DNA of 64,000 nucleotides from NCBI GenBank assembly GCA_030761205.1, contig JAULJL010000010.1, positions 13,549,241-13,613,240 on the forward strand, read 5' to 3'. A program made the translations under genes and the position numbers. This DNA is from Fremontodendron californicum (lineage: Eukaryota > Streptophyta > Magnoliopsida > Malvales > Malvaceae). Position 1 is the stretch's first letter. Every line of letters begins with the position of its first letter. A model generated the notes under the pieces. It did no database searches and was not told where the DNA came from. It was given only the letters and a program-made list of their open reading frames with translations. Shown piece by piece: positions 22,373-35,418 of the stretch.

Positions 22373-25070
22373 TGTTGCAACCTAAAAAATAATAACGACG
22401 AGTCTCATCGCAAGACTTTATTATTCGTTAGGCGTGACATTTAAAAAAAAATCGAGGAAAAGTCGACTTAATTCCTCTAGAAAAGTTAAGGTTTTGAAAA
22501 TGACCTTAAAAAAGACATGGAGTCGCCACCAATCTTTTTTAGCTAGGTGTGATCGGCCACCTATTAAAACCGGTTTTATAAATATTTTAAAAATTAATTA
22601 AAACATTTTAAAAACCAATTTCAAGTCTGCGTTTTAAAACCAGAGAAATCAAAGAAGCGGGTTCGGGAGTCGGTTACGTGCGGGGAAGAATTAGCACCCC
22701 CACAACGCCCGTATAAATCAGTACCTTATTAATCGTGTATTATCTCAAGTCTCGGTAAAGATTGGTTTTAAATTTAGTATTTCAAGTTAATCCCCAATTT
22801 AAAGAAAAATAATTCAATTTTTATTTGAAAATGATTCGGAATTTATAAATTCAAAATTTTCCTATATTCCCCAACAAACGTGGCAAAATATAGAAATTTT
22901 TATTAGTTTTGAAAAACTTTCCGAATCATTCTCTTTTTTTTTTTTGAAAGAAAGATATTCCTTTATTAATGATAATTGATGATATTCCCTCCAGCAAACC
23001 CGGTAGAGAACTCATGAATTATTTTAACTCGGGAATATCTTTATTTTTTATTGAAAAATCATTATCCTTTTGAAAACATTTTAAAAGATATGAATATGTA
23101 TATGCATGACATAAATAAAATGACATAGCAAAATCTAAATAATATAATGCAACCTAAATGACATGGCGAACATGAATGATATGGCATATAATTTAAATGA
23201 CATGGAATAAAATAATGCTATCATATAATATGCATGAAAATAAAAATGCAATGCATGAAATGTATTTTTTCCTTTAATTAAGGAAATCCGTATATCTAAA
23301 AAGATATTCGGCTACCTTAGGAAAATATGTCAAATTAAATATTCTAAAACCAAAATACTTTGTGATTGTTTGAAAACAATTTTGAAAAGCTTGAATTAAC
23401 AATAAAAACTGGGCTAAAAATTTTTAAATGGCTCTAATTTCCTAAGTTTAAAAAATCCGGACTTGACTACCCTTTGCCCGGGACTTGAAAAACCATTTTT
23501 AGAGTTTAAAAGGCTTAGAAATCACCCTAAGTCAGTAGCTAACCCTCCTAATCAGCCCACTCTAAGTAGATTAACCAAAACAGAAAATTGGTTTTTCTTT
23601 AAATTCAATTCTGACTCCATTGTCCAGTTTTAATCCACGATTTTTTACCCTATTTTTAAAAATTCCAAAAATTCTGAACAAATTACTGGAGACTCAGGAC
23701 GTGTAAAACTACACGAGAAAAAATCGGCTTAATTTTTTGATCAAAGATGAATTCCCAGAAAAACCAGAGATGTACGAGTTTTTGGAGGAGAAAAAACTGC
23801 TTTGTTTTTCTTTAAAATCAATTCTGACTTCACTGTCCAGTTTTAGTCCACGATTTTTTATCCTATTTTTAAAAATTCCAAAACTTCTGAAAAAAATACT
23901 GGAGACTCAGGACATGTAAAACAACACGAGGAAAAATTTTCTTAATTTTCTGATCAAAGATGAATTCCCAGAAAAATCAGAGATGTACGCGTTTTTTGAA
24001 AAAAACTGAAAAAACTGCTTTGCCAACACATTTTTTTTGTCCTTGATAAAATCATTTAAAAATCAAAATAAAAATATTTGAAACTCATAAAATGACTGGA
24101 AAGCAGTAGCTAGGACTTTTTGAAAGTTAGATAAAAATTGGCTAAGTAAAAAAAATCACAAAGGTAGAATAATCAATTTGACAAACTTAATTTTCCACAA
24201 GTGTGCTCAAGAGAGCATGACCTTGAACCATTAATTGGCTCCAGTCATTATTCAAGTGGCATGAACATGAAATGCATGAAACAATGCAGCAAACATAATG
24301 CATGAAATGCATGGATCTAAACCTAAATGTAAGGAAAATGCATGACACAAATAATATGGCCTAGACCTAACATGAACTTGCATGACATTTAATGTAACCT
24401 AGACCTAAGACATGCATGGCATTTTCACAAACACAAGGCATGCTTACTTCAAAAATCCAACCAAATATCATGCAAATGCAAAAACCTAACAACTAGCATG
24501 ACAAAAATACAACACACAATGCAAAACACATGGAGTAGCCAAATGGCCCCAAGCTTCAACAAGCATGGCATTTTCACAAACACTTGGTATGCTAGCATGA
24601 AAAACTAAGTCATAACACAAAAATCACACAAGCATTTTCACAAACACCTAATATACCAAATCTAAAACATGCTTACTAAGATATAAAACAAGAATCATGC
24701 AAAGAATCACACAAGCATTTTCACAAACACTTAATATGCTAACTCTAAAACATGCTCAAATTTAAACAACATGAAAACAGAAAATTAAAAATGTAAAAAC
24801 ATGATATCTAAGACATAAATGGCAACAAACAAAGCAACCAAATTAAATATAACTTAAGAACATGAAATAACATAATATTTAAAACATCAAAAATGAAGAA
24901 AATAGCATAAACAATATGGTAAAATGAATCAAAAATAACAACTTAAAATAAATAATGTAGGCCATTTGGCCATGGTGAGTTTATTGTAAAAACAAAATGT
25001 AAGAAAAATATACTTAAGAAAGGAAATGAAGGAAGAACAAGAAACATTATTTTAAAATGAAAACTCACCA

Positions 25071-25387
25071 AGTAGCTTTTGAACGGATTAAGCTATAAAC
25101 CCTCAGAGTAGCTTTTGAACGGATTAAGCTACAAACCCTCAGAGTAGCTTTTGAACGGATTAAGCTACAAACCCTCTCACAAGTAGCTTTTGAACGGATT
25201 AAGCTATAAACCCTCAGAGTAGCTTTTGAACGGATTAAGCTACAAACCCTCAGAGTAGCTTTTGAACGGATTAAGCTACAAACCCTCAAAGTAGCTTTTG
25301 AACGGATTAAGCTACAAACCCTCTCACAAGTAGCTTTTGAACGGATTAAGCTATAAACCCTCAGAGTAGCTTTTGAACGGATTAACA
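25071..25387 (-). repeat. 36/41 bp tandem array in E3 3' LTR
   Basis: Nine copies of a unit starting AGTAGCTTTTGAACGGATTA, 36 bp long, with some units lengthened to 41 bp by CTCACA. The long units recur every third or fourth copy. The open frame through it (repeated LIRSKAT peptide) is a by-product of a period divisible by three. Confidence 0.93.
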
Positions 25388-25484
25388 AAAACACTATGAC
25401 TCACCACCCGGATAATCCTAATACAAGTGTATAGACTATCTCACAAGGGGTAGTGGGTCATCTCAACCAAAGGCCAAGACTCCT

Positions 25485-25492
25485 TATTTATA
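25485..25492 (-). promoter_or_regulatory. TATA box, E3 3' LTR
   Basis: TATAAATA on the minus strand, just upstream of the 36 bp array, which would lie in the transcribed part. Same site in the 5' LTR at 38553-38560. Confidence 0.6.
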
Positions 25493-26807
25493 AGGTGAGC
25501 ACCTCCTTGGCTTGACATTACAAAGGGATGTGGGATTGGGACTTAGGCTCAAAAATGAAAATCTCTAACTTAACTCTTGATTTTTAATCACTTGATTGAA
25601 AAAATCCTAAGCTTCCTCCTTCCTTTGGGCTTGGGCAAGCCAGCACTTCTCTTTTCCAGCCCAGCTCTGATTTTTGAAAGGCCCAAAGAAGCCCTTTTCG
25701 GTTGCTTGGGTGAAACGACCATTTTGCCCCCCGGATGCAAAATAAATATCAAACGGGCTACAAATTCAATTTTTATTTTTTTAATACTTCCAAAATAATA
25801 AAATATTGAGTTCTGGAAGTTTTCAAAATTATCCGAGTCCGTTTGCTATTTATTTGGATTTTTTCTTCCCAAAATGTCCTTTTATGCCCCTACTTTTTAC
25901 CATTTTTTTAAACGAGCTCCAAATCAAGATTTTTCTTCACCAATCTCTTCAAAATAATTAAAAAGTGTGATCTGGAAGTTTTCATAATTTTTGGAGCTCA
26001 TTTGGTATTTTTTCAGGATTTATCGGCTTGAATTACTGCATAGGAGGCCCGGGATTTGGCCATTTTGCAAACGAACTCGGAATCAAGATTTTCTTTCGCC
26101 AATTTCTTCCAAATAATTTAAAAATGAGATTTGCAAAATTTCAGAATTTTTGGAGTCCATTTGCTATTTTTCCGGGATTTTCCTTTTTGAATTACTACAT
26201 AAGAAACCCGGGATTTTGCCATTTTGCAAACGAACTCCGAATCAATATTTTCTTTTACCAATCTCTTTCAAATGATTTAAGAATGAGATTGACAAATTTT
26301 TCAGAATTTCCGGAGTCCATTTGCTATTTTTCCCAAATTTTTCCAATTTTGCCCTTTAACCTCCGAAACCCGGTTTTGCTCAAAACAAGTCCGATTTTTA
26401 GATTTTCTTCAATCTGAGCCTTGGGCCATCCTTTTTAATCATTCCTTATCCATTGGGGGCTTTGGTCTTACCAAGTCGGGCCATTTCTGTGATTCTTCCC
26501 GATTTCACCGAAATCCACTAAAACCCTAATTCTCGGTTTTCTCTCGGATTGACTTTTCTCTCGGTTTTTCTTGCAAGTGACTTCTCCATTACCCGTAGTC
26601 AGTGCTTATCTTTCATTTGGAACCTTCAATTTCGACGAGTTTGATCGTTTAAGCACTTTTCCCCAAATTTCTCGGATTAGGGTTTCTTTTCTACTGAATC
26701 TCCAAATCCCAACTTCCGAAGTCCACATCTTTCAATGTAGACCTCGGATTATCAAAATTCTTTCTCCATTTTTCAATTGAACTTAAAATCTTGATTTTGA
26801 AATTGGG

Positions 26808-26889
26808 TTGACTTTTTCAGTAGTTGACTTTCTAGGGTTGACTTTTTTGGGTTTGACTTTTTCGGGGTTGACCTTTTTTTAAGTTTGAC
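26808..26889 (-). promoter_or_regulatory. W-box cluster, E3 3' LTR
   Basis: Six TTGAC cores on the plus strand at 26808, 26824, 26838, 26853, 26868 and 26885, spaced 14-17 bp, near the start of U3 and about 1.3 kb upstream of the TATA box. Same layout as in the E1 LTR. Confidence 0.55.
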
Positions 26890-27024
26890 TTTTTGTGCTC
26901 GCCCTCTTAAACTAAGTCTCGGAGTACCACTTGCAGGGTGAAAACAGTCTTTTTATACTCGGAAACATCAATATGGGAGGAAAACATACCTGTTTAGTGG
27001 TCCGGACAAAATTAGGTGTCTACA

Positions 27025-27039
27025 GCTGCCCCTCTTTGG
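27025..27039 (-). other. E3 polypurine tract
   Basis: On the minus strand CCAAAGAGGGGCAGC abuts the 3' LTR start TGTAGACACC. Confidence 0.75.
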
Positions 27040-27349
27040 CTATTGCTGAGAATCAGGAATCAGGCAAAGATAAACCGACACTAATTTTGTAAGGTCAGTG
27101 ACATCACATGTGAAGGAAAGGGAAAGGGGTTTCTTTTTCATTTTCTATTTTTCATTTTTTTCTTCTATTTTCTTCTTTTTCTTCTTTTTTTTCTTTTTTC
27201 CTTTTTTCTATTTTCTCTTTTTTCATTTTTTTTTATTATTTTTTTTAAACAATAAATTGAAGGTTTTGTCCTTAAATTGAATTTCCTGCCTAAACAAGGC
27301 TCGATTCGTCTTAAGGAAACGAATTCGATTTTCAAAAGAAAAATTTATG

Positions 27350-28800
27350 CTCGAAGGGCTTTAAAATTGGTGCCTGAAGGTCTTAAAATGGTGCCCGGAG
27401 GTCTTAAAAATTGGTGCCCGGAGGTCTTACCCCTGAAAAAAGTTATGCCCGGAGGTCTTAAAGATGTTGCCCGGAGGTCTTACCTGTGATTTGAAAAAAA
27501 TTAAGCCCGGAGGTCTTAAAAATGGTGCCCATAGGCCTTACCCCTAAAAAAAAAGTTATGCCCGGAGGTCTTAAAGATGTTGCCCGGAGGTCTTACCTGT
27601 GATTTGAAAAATTATGCGCTGTATGCGACTTTAAAAATGATGCCCGGAGGTCTTAAGAATGGTGCCCGGAGGCCTTACCTGTGATTTGAAAAAAAATACG
27701 CTGTATGCGACTTTAAAAATGATGCCCGGAGGTCTTAAGAATGGTGCCCGGAGGCCTTACCCGTGATTTGGAAGAAATGCGCTGTATGCGACTTTAAAAA
27801 TGATGCCCGGAGGTCTTAAGGATGGTGCCCGGAGGCCTTACCCATAATTTGGAAGAAATGCGCTGTATGCGACTTTAAAAATGATGCCCGGAGGTCTTAA
27901 GAATGGTGCCCGGAGGCCTTACCCATAATTTGGAAGAAATTCGCTGTATGCGACTTTAAAAATGATGCCCGGAGGTCATAAGAATGGTGCCCGGAGGCCT
28001 TACCCGTGATTTGGAAGAAATGCGCTGTATGCGACTTTAAAAATGATGCCCGGAGGTCTTAAGAATGGTGCCCGGAGGTCTTACCCATAATTTGGAAGAA
28101 ATTCGCTATATGTGACTTTAAAAATGATGCCCGGAGGTCTTAAGAATGGTGCCCGGAGGCCTTACCCGTGATTTGGAAGAAATGCGCTGTATGCGACTTT
28201 AAAAATGATGCCCGAAGGTCTTAAAAATGGTGCCCGGAGGTCTTACCCATAATTTGGAAGAAATGCGCTGTATGCGACTTTAAAAATGATGCCCGGAGGT
28301 CTTCAGAATGGTGCCCGGAGGTCTTACCCATAATTTGGAAGAAATGCGCTGTATGCGACTTTAAAAATGATGCCCGGAGGTCTTAAGAATGGTGCCCGGA
28401 GGCCTTACCCGTGATTTGAAAAAAATGCGCTGTATGCGACTTTAAAAATGATGCCCGGAGGTCTTAAGAATGGTGCCCGGAGGCCTTACCCTTAATTTGG
28501 AAAAAATGCGCTGTATGCGACTTTAAAAATGATGCCCGGAGGTCTTAAGAATGGTGCCCGGAGGCCTTACCCGTGATTTGGAAGAAATGCGCTGTATGCG
28601 ACTTTAAAAATGATGCCCGGAGGTCTTAAGAATGGTGCCCGGAGGCCTTACCCATAATTTGGAAAAAATGCGCTGTATGCGACTTTAAAAATGATGCCCG
28701 GAGGTCTTAAGAATAGTGCCCGGAGGCCTTACCCCTGAAAAAAGTTATGCCCGGAGGTCTTAAAGATGTTGCCTGGAGGTCTTACCTATGAATTATGCCC
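27350..28800 (-). repeat. E3 3' UTR minisatellite with exact 81 bp higher-order unit
   Basis: From 27616 to about 28750, GCGCTGTATGCGAC-type landmarks (first base varies) recur at 27779, 27860, 27941, 28022, 28103, 28184, 28265, 28346, 28427, 28508, 28589 and 28670, exactly 81 bp apart. Each unit holds two copies of a TGCCCGGAGGTCTTAA core. The edges (27350-27600, 28740-28800) hold simpler copies. The same core is a 22-26 bp repeat in E1. Preceding 27120-27245 is a T/C-rich low-complexity tract. Confidence 0.95.
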
Positions 28801-31780
28801 GGAGGTCTTAAAAATGGTGCTGAAGAATTGTTGAAAATTAACATAAAGATTTTGAGAAGATGCGAATGCTTTTTGATGCAAATGCATATGTTGAATAAGA
28901 TACGAAATGACTTAAACTGGTGCAAATGTCTTTAATGCAAATGTAAATGACTTGGATTAATGCCCATGTTTCATGATGCAGATGCCCCTACTAATTGTGT
29001 TCATGTAACTGGTTTATGAATGGTGTAACTACAATTACCACACATTAACGAAAATGCAATGATTTTAGAAATGATGCAATTGTTTGAGATGACACAAATA
29101 CGAATTCCATGAAGAATTGTAAATGTAAAGGTAAAATGCAGATGCTTATGGAATAATGCCAATGCAGATACCCATGAATGATGCAAATGCTTGCCGACAC
29201 TGTGCAGATGTAAAAGCTTGATAGAGAGATGAGTGTTCATGAGTGATGCAAATGCCCCCGGTTGTTCTTCTAGACTTTGGCTTAGCCTTTCAAATTCATT
29301 TTTCCTCTTCAAATCAGAGTATATCTTCAATTCATTTTGGCTATTCGCTTTGCCCCAACAGTTTTCAAACTTTCATCAATAGAGATCTGAACTGGGTTCT
29401 ATTTCTTCTTCTCATATCTGGAAGTCAAGACCTATCCTGGCAGTTCTACACCTTTGGGTTAGAAAAACCCTTGTCTCATGTCAACATCAAAAATGGGTAT
29501 TTCAAAAATATTTTTATTTGTTTTCGCATTTTGAAAACTTCTCAACAAAAAATATTAACCCCACAATGTGTGATGTACAAATCTTTTGAAGACTGATGAT
29601 CGTTGTTAGAAATTTCTCTAAGTATCAATCTGGTTTTTTTTCAACTGGGATTGGCAAGGCTTGGTATAACAAGATTCTGGCTTTTCCAGGAAAACTTCAT
29701 GACAAAAATGTATATACCTTCTAGGCTCACAAATGGAACAGTTTTTATAAATCATGAATTCATTGAGAACCAAACAAGTTCAACAATCTTTTAGTTTCCA
29801 TATCAAGGAATTTTGACAAGCGTCAAGATTGGCCGGGATGTTTAAACTGGAAAGTTGATTTTGGAGGAAAAAAGTTTCAGTTTTTGAAGACAATCCTCTG
29901 AATGAGAACTGACAATTTGGGGGGTTCAGGAATTCATAGATGTTCCTCGATGACCACTCCTTTAATAAGATCTTTTCTTTTGGGGTATCGGCACTATCAT
30001 AGATGGCATCGAAAATTTCCAAATTTACTCTAGACCGCCCATTTTTGGGTTTTCGCCCTAGAGTCCCATTCTTTCCATTTTTTTTTGTTCATTGTTTTAC
30101 CATGCACTTGAGAATTCTAAATTCTTCCTTAGTGAAATGATAATTCGATGAAATGGGATAAAATCTGAGGAAAAACCTTTCAAATTAAATATTCATGCTT
30201 GATCAAAATGGACTTTTAAAGCATATAATGTAGGCCATAGCTCAGGGTTCAGAAAGAAAGGATAAATAGGCCCAAAATATGTGTTTGAGGGTAATCAGAT
30301 CAAGGATCATTTCTTGAGGAGGATTCTCTTTGAAGCATTTGTCCCTTCTTGGACATTTCTTTCCTTTTGACTTTGCTCTTTTTCTTCCTTGCTTTTGGCT
30401 TTCCATTTGCCATGTCTTTCACACATTTTGTTTTCTTTTTTATTGTGTTTTTCTTTTGTTTTTTTTTGTTCTCTTGGCTTTCATTTCGCCATCTTTTCCT
30501 CTTCTTTTTTCTTTGACAGAGTGCGCCCGTATTTATTCGGGGCTTCATTTGCTTTTGTCTGTGCTTGAGCTATCACTCATTTCTCAATGATTTTTGAAAA
30601 GATCTTTCCTCGCATTTGCCCTCCAGTGTAGAGGGTAATCCTTGATCAGGGTTCAAAGAAGAAAGAATTCTTTTGGCTCAAAAGGGGTGACTATGGATAA
30701 TTTCTTTTTGTGTGAAGGGGATATGAAAGATGGCCATTTCTCATGTCAAGCACAAATATTCACATTGAAAAGCAATCTCCAGGGGAAATAGATATTCAGA
30801 ATTTCATTTTGCACTTTGGAATCATCCGAATTCTCATATGCATGATATCACAAAATTTTTTTTTGTTTTTTTTTTGTTTTTTTTTTCGTCGCATGCCCCC
30901 AATGATTCATGCATTAGCCCATCCTTCTTCATTATGTATCCATCATTTCCACATATGATGCCCCAATTTGATTAACCATGCGAATTTGTATCAACGAGGA
31001 ACATTTCAAGTCTAGGTCTGTTTTGAAAAGGCTGAGTTTCCAATCTGAGTTCTTTGAAGAGACAAGGAAAATATGACCAAAAACAGGTTTTCTCTAGGAC
31101 AGGGGATAATCTAGTTTAATCATTGTGCCCCAGGGTGTCAATCATGAAGTGATGTCTAGGCAATTAGTGTTTTGTGGTTATTGGAAAAGGTCATAAATGG
31201 TTTTAGCACAATCTTGACACACACCAAATTATCAAAATCTAGACTCTTGAAAGAATGTCTCATTTGTTTGAATTTCAAAGAATTCGAAAAATTTGAAAAA
31301 GTTCGCTCCTTTGTTCATAGCCTAGACTAAGATCTACGTCTTTGCTTATTCTGTGATGGCAATGGTTTTATGAAGTCAAATCATTCATATTCCTTGAAGC
31401 ATTAGGTCTTTCAAGTGGTCTCGGTTCAAAAGATTTAGGCTTAGGAAAGCCTAAAAGAGAGGGCTGAAGGTATTGGGTCATTTCTAACAATGATCATCAA
31501 TCTTCTCAAGATTGTTCATTATTTCATGTGAAAACCACTTATTTATTGTGTACCACAAATTTTCTCAAAGTTTCATTTTTTTTTTTCAAATTTATTGCTA
31601 AGATAAAATGAACACAAAATATTTAAATTCAAAATTTATTTATTTCATGCAGATGTCATCATGAGACAAGAGCTTTCATCATCAAAGTGTAGAAATATAC
31701 GCATCAGAATGCTCATATTGACATGCTTTCAAAGATAACAAATCTTATCCTCAAAATTCTTCAAGAGGAAATCAACCTAT
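28801..31780 (-). other. E3 3' untranslated region
   Basis: No gene recognised. 28860-29240 has loosely repeated GATGCAAATG motifs. 30130-30670 matches the E1 3' UTR. 29243-30022 and 31000-31640 show no family I know. Short frames here are not supported by any motif. Confidence 0.6.
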
Positions 31781-31799
31781 GGTAAAACAGATTTCCAAT

Positions 31800-31990
31800 G
31801 TTTGATAAGCTTTGGAATCCAAATGCCATCGTGGACAAGACCCTCAATTCTTTTCTTCAGTTTTCTGCATTTTTTAGTTGAATGCCCAATTGCCCCATTA
31901 TGATACTCGCACTTACTGTTGGGGTCATAGCTTTTAGCTGACGAAGAAAACTCTTCAAAGCTAAGCCAATTTCTATTCCATCTTATTAAT
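31800..31990 (-). pseudogene. E3 second gag zinc-knuckle fragment
   Basis: A short open stretch on the minus strand encodes CEYHNGAIGHSTKKC (Cys codons at 31911-31909 and 31869-31867), a CX2HX5HX4C knuckle followed by a basic helix and a G-W-P segment like that after the first knuckle. In E1 and E2 two such knuckles also occur, but 330 bp apart; here about 1.2 kb separates them. It is in no long ORF, so it may be an exon or a decayed remnant. Confidence 0.65.
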
Positions 31991-32710
31991 GTATTTTATG
32001 ATGAATGAGCTATGAATGTCATGAATGCAATTTGATGCATGTGAAGGATAAACAAAGTTATGTGTGCTCATATACTGTGGAAACAATATTGACCATGTAT
32101 GCTATAAGTGCAACACGATGCCAACATGATGCATGTAAAGAATAAGAAAAATCAATGCATGGATATATGCAATGAATGACCATGTATGTTCCAAATGCAT
32201 TTCTCAATGAATGATCATATACACTATGAATGCCACACAATGTCAATTATGATGCATGTGAAGAATAAATGATTGACACAGAGTATATACAAAGAAAATC
32301 ATGTTGATCGTGTATGTCATGAATGCCACCTGATGCCAATATGAAAAATTAATGCATGTGCATATCATGATGACTGTGTATGCCATGAATGCAACCTGAT
32401 GCCAACATGATGCATGTAAAAAAATAAGCAAATTAATGCATGGATATATACAATGAATGACCATGTATGTTCCAAATGCATTTCCCAATGAATGATCATA
32501 TATCCTATGAATGCAACACGGTGTCAATTATGATACATGCAAACAATGAATGATTGATATAGAGTATATACAAAGAAAATCATGCTAACCATGTGTGTCA
32601 TGAATGCGACCTAATGCTAACATGATGTATGTAATAAGCAAATTAATGCATGAACATATACAAAGAAATTATGCTGACTATGTTTGTTATGAATGCAACC
32701 TGACAAATAA
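31985..32710 (-). repeat. E3 degenerate ATGAATG/GATGCATG repeat block 1
   Basis: Loose repeats of roughly 110-230 bp with cores such as TGCCAACATGATGCATGTAA and ATGACCATGTATG (32100, 32160, 32390, 32460). A similar block lies on the other side of the gag ORF (33965-34240). Confidence 0.75.
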
Positions 32711-33004
32711 TTGATGGGATGCAAAATGCAAAGGGGAAGATATCACGGAGGAAATAAGAATCGGAGGAACTTAATCATCAACATCTTATAAATTTGAAGC
32801 ATACTCAATTCATTCCCATATCAATGTTCACAATGGTATAAACCATGTTTTACAAAATTTGAGCAGTAGTTAAAACTGTCTTTACAAGCACTTTATTCTT
32901 CCTAGCATCCTAAGGCTATAAGAGCCGGCTACTGAAAAAGTGAAATCCTATTACATCATATAAGACCGAAGTCTTTCCACCTCAATGCTGTAAATCTCCC
33001 AATC

Positions 33005-33954
33005 CTAATGGCGTTTTCCCAGTCCTTTATCAATCAGTGTCGTTGGATCCAACCACTTGGCATCTATGAGAACTTGCATTTTCCTTTTGACTGCTATACA
33101 ATCTTCGATGCTATGGCCAACAATTCCACAGTGATAATCACATCTTTCATTTGGATTATACCACATTGGATATGGTGGTAACAAGGGTTTCAATGGGACA
33201 CAGGCAACCATGTGATTTTGGATCAGTATAGGGAGGAGCTCTTGGTAGCTGATTGGAATGGGATCAAAATGCATTTGGGTCTTATTCTGGGATCGTTTCT
33301 TAGTCACACATGGCCTAGAGTTGGGGCACTTGGTGGTAGCACTAAGGTTCGAACCGGAGTGTTTACATGGGGATGTGGTGGAACAGCATGGTAAGGGTAT
33401 GGATTTGGACACGGGGCCTTTGGAGGTTGTACATAGCTCGAGGTTCCTATCCCAGGTACTGGATAAGGTGATTGATGAGGGAAATAGTATGAACTGGTAG
33501 TTGGTAACGATGGAGTGGGATTCAGGAATCCCGTAGTGGTCGTCCCAATGGACGATTGGACCATAGTAGGGTGGGGATACTGGTTTGGACCTAGAACAGT
33601 TTGCAGGTATGGTACTGGATTCGAGGTTTCTGTCTTTGGTATCAGGCTTTCAGGTTTAATTATTTTCATGATTTTGTCCACAATTTCATCAGGATTGCAA
33701 CCTTTGTGGCATTGACAAGTGCAGGATCCAGCAAGGATTGTATGTTCTGGACCTAATGGTTTTGGTTGATCCGAAGATGATGCGAAGCCCTGAGAAAGTT
33801 CACCTTTACTGTTACCCATATCCTCGACCATTTTCAGCAATTTGGCAAGTTGTTCCTTCACCTCTCGGATTTCATGTCCATATTCATCTTGATTGCGTTC
33901 CAAAGCACCCAATCGTTCCTCCGATTCATTCCTCATATCTCGAACCCCTTTCAT
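33005..33954 (-). pseudogene. gag: E3 gag remnant: coiled coil, Pro-rich region and zinc knuckle
   Basis: Two overlapping open frames on the minus strand, 33954-33304 and 33412-33005, join by a frameshift near 33310-33410. The first begins with a charged coiled coil (RLGALERNQDEYGHEIREV) like the gag N-terminus of E2, then a short Cys/His stretch CQCHKGC, then a Pro/Tyr-rich part. The second has PLLPPYPMWYNPN and the knuckle CDYHCGIVGHSIEDC, matching E1 and E2 gag C-termini. The capsid domain seen in E1 and E2 is missing. No protease or pol follows. The retained RNA-binding end may be a relic or may serve in packaging. Confidence 0.78.
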
Positions 33955-33964
33955 GCAAATGAAA

Positions 33965-34240
33965 ATGTCATGAGATTAAGATTATGAATGTACACGCTCT
34001 ATTCCTATGTGCATGAATAAATTGATGATTAATGCATGAACATATACAGAGAAATTATGATGACTATGTATGCTATGGATGCAATCTAATGCCAGGTATA
34101 TACAGATAATGACTATGCATGTCATAAACGTGTCCTAACAATGAATGACCATGTATGCTATGATTATAACATGATGTCAAAATGATACATGCAAAAATAA
34201 ATGAATTAACACAAAGGTATATACAAAGAAATCAATGATT
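33965..34240 (-). repeat. E3 degenerate repeat block 2
   Basis: Same ATGACCATGTATG, ATGATGCATG-type motifs as block 1, upstream of the gag remnant in element orientation. Between here and 34640 the sequence is A/T-rich with no gene. Confidence 0.6.
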
Positions 34241-35400
34241 ACACGAAATTGGTGGGACCTAAATCTTGATTATACAAAAATCTCATTATGCAAGATTGCC
34301 TCCAAATTTATGATTTTTTTTTACATGCTTTTTTTTGTGTTTTTTTTTTATTTATGAACAACCAATCACATTATTTTCAAAAGAATTTCAGGGTGGATCC
34401 CACTATGGTACCATATGCAAATGTTCATGTGACACTACCGGTTTTATGAAATCATCAAATGAAATTACCAACTGTTTATTGCAAAGAATGAGATCAATAA
34501 CACAACCAAAAATGTACATGCTCTATTCACACATGCATGAAATGTGCAACATGCAAAATGCTTGAAAAAAGATTTTTTAAAAAAAAAAACAGCTAATGAA
34601 CATCTGCCCCAACAATATCTGCTTATTTAGGCATCACGATGCCTTCGAGGCGGAGTATCACATTTATTACGGGCGATGTACGTACATCGTTGCCCGATCT
34701 ACCACACTTATTCGGAGTGTAAAATAGGTAACAAAAGGTTTAGAACTGTCCCTCTATGTGTTCCTATTTTCGGTATATCTAACGGAAATCCGGCATGGCT
34801 TCGCCTAGGTTCACTATATGAGGGTGAATCGGTTCTAAGGCTCCGAATTGTTCCTCACTGTCGCCGGTGAAGGCTAGTAAGGCACCCCGATAAAAGCGGG
34901 TTCAATTCGTTAGAGTATATTTTCCTATGCCCATGCGGAGGATCATCACGAAGGCATTAGGTACTTTATACTCCGAAAGTGTTTCACTAGCCCATACGGA
35001 GGATCAATCACGAAGGCGTAGTTACTTTACTCCCACTTAAAAGGACGGAACCCGGATATAGGATTCATGTTATGCAAATGCACGTGTAGTGTGTGTGGAA
35101 GAATAATAAACCTTTCACCACCTATTCTACAAACCTTATTCTAAATGCCCTAGCAATTAAAACATTCAAGAATAGTGTAACGCATTAACCAACAAGCAAT
35201 TATAATATACAACCTTAAATAACTAGAGAACAAAAATAAAATGCATGCACATGAGTATGAACATATTTAAAAACAATTTATTATTTTCAAAATTCTCCTT
35301 ATTAAAAAAATGTGGGAATTAAAATCAAATACCAATTAAACCAACAAAAACCGAGACTTTGATAATACACGACTAATTCTAGGCTTGACTCTCTAATATG
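34241..35400 (-). other. E3 untranslated leader
   Basis: 34640-35060 is the conserved leader block of the family in reverse orientation, with both CGGAGGATCA...CGAAGGC units. The rest is AT-rich with no gene. Confidence 0.65.
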
Positions 35401-35418
35401 TCCCCAGCGGAGTCGCCA
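35401..35418 (-). other. E3 primer binding site (tRNA-Arg)
   Basis: On the minus strand TGGCGACTCCGCTGGGGA, three bases from the LTR, with one mismatch to the expected tRNA-Arg complement. Confidence 0.88.

Larger units (their letters stand above)
22373..27024 (-). repeat. E3 3' LTR (4.65 kb)
   Basis: On the minus strand it runs TGTAGACACC...GGTTGCAACA (GCAACA here, GCGACA in the other LTR). It is very similar to 35422-40092 along its whole length, differing by scattered substitutions and in the 36 bp array. It shares its outline with the E1 LTR but is 1.2 kb shorter. Confidence 0.93.

Noticed and set aside
25065..25394. ORF encoding repeated LIRSKAT peptide (also 38116-38475)
   Set aside because: A by-product of a tandem repeat whose 36 bp period is a multiple of three; it sits in an LTR and in both LTR copies.
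27098..27280. Phe-rich ORF
   Set aside because: Translation of a T/C low-complexity tract near the E3 polypurine tract.
27616..28750. Array with regular spacing that could suggest CRISPR
   Set aside because: Units are contiguous tandem copies with no unique spacers and the genome is a plant; it is a minisatellite.
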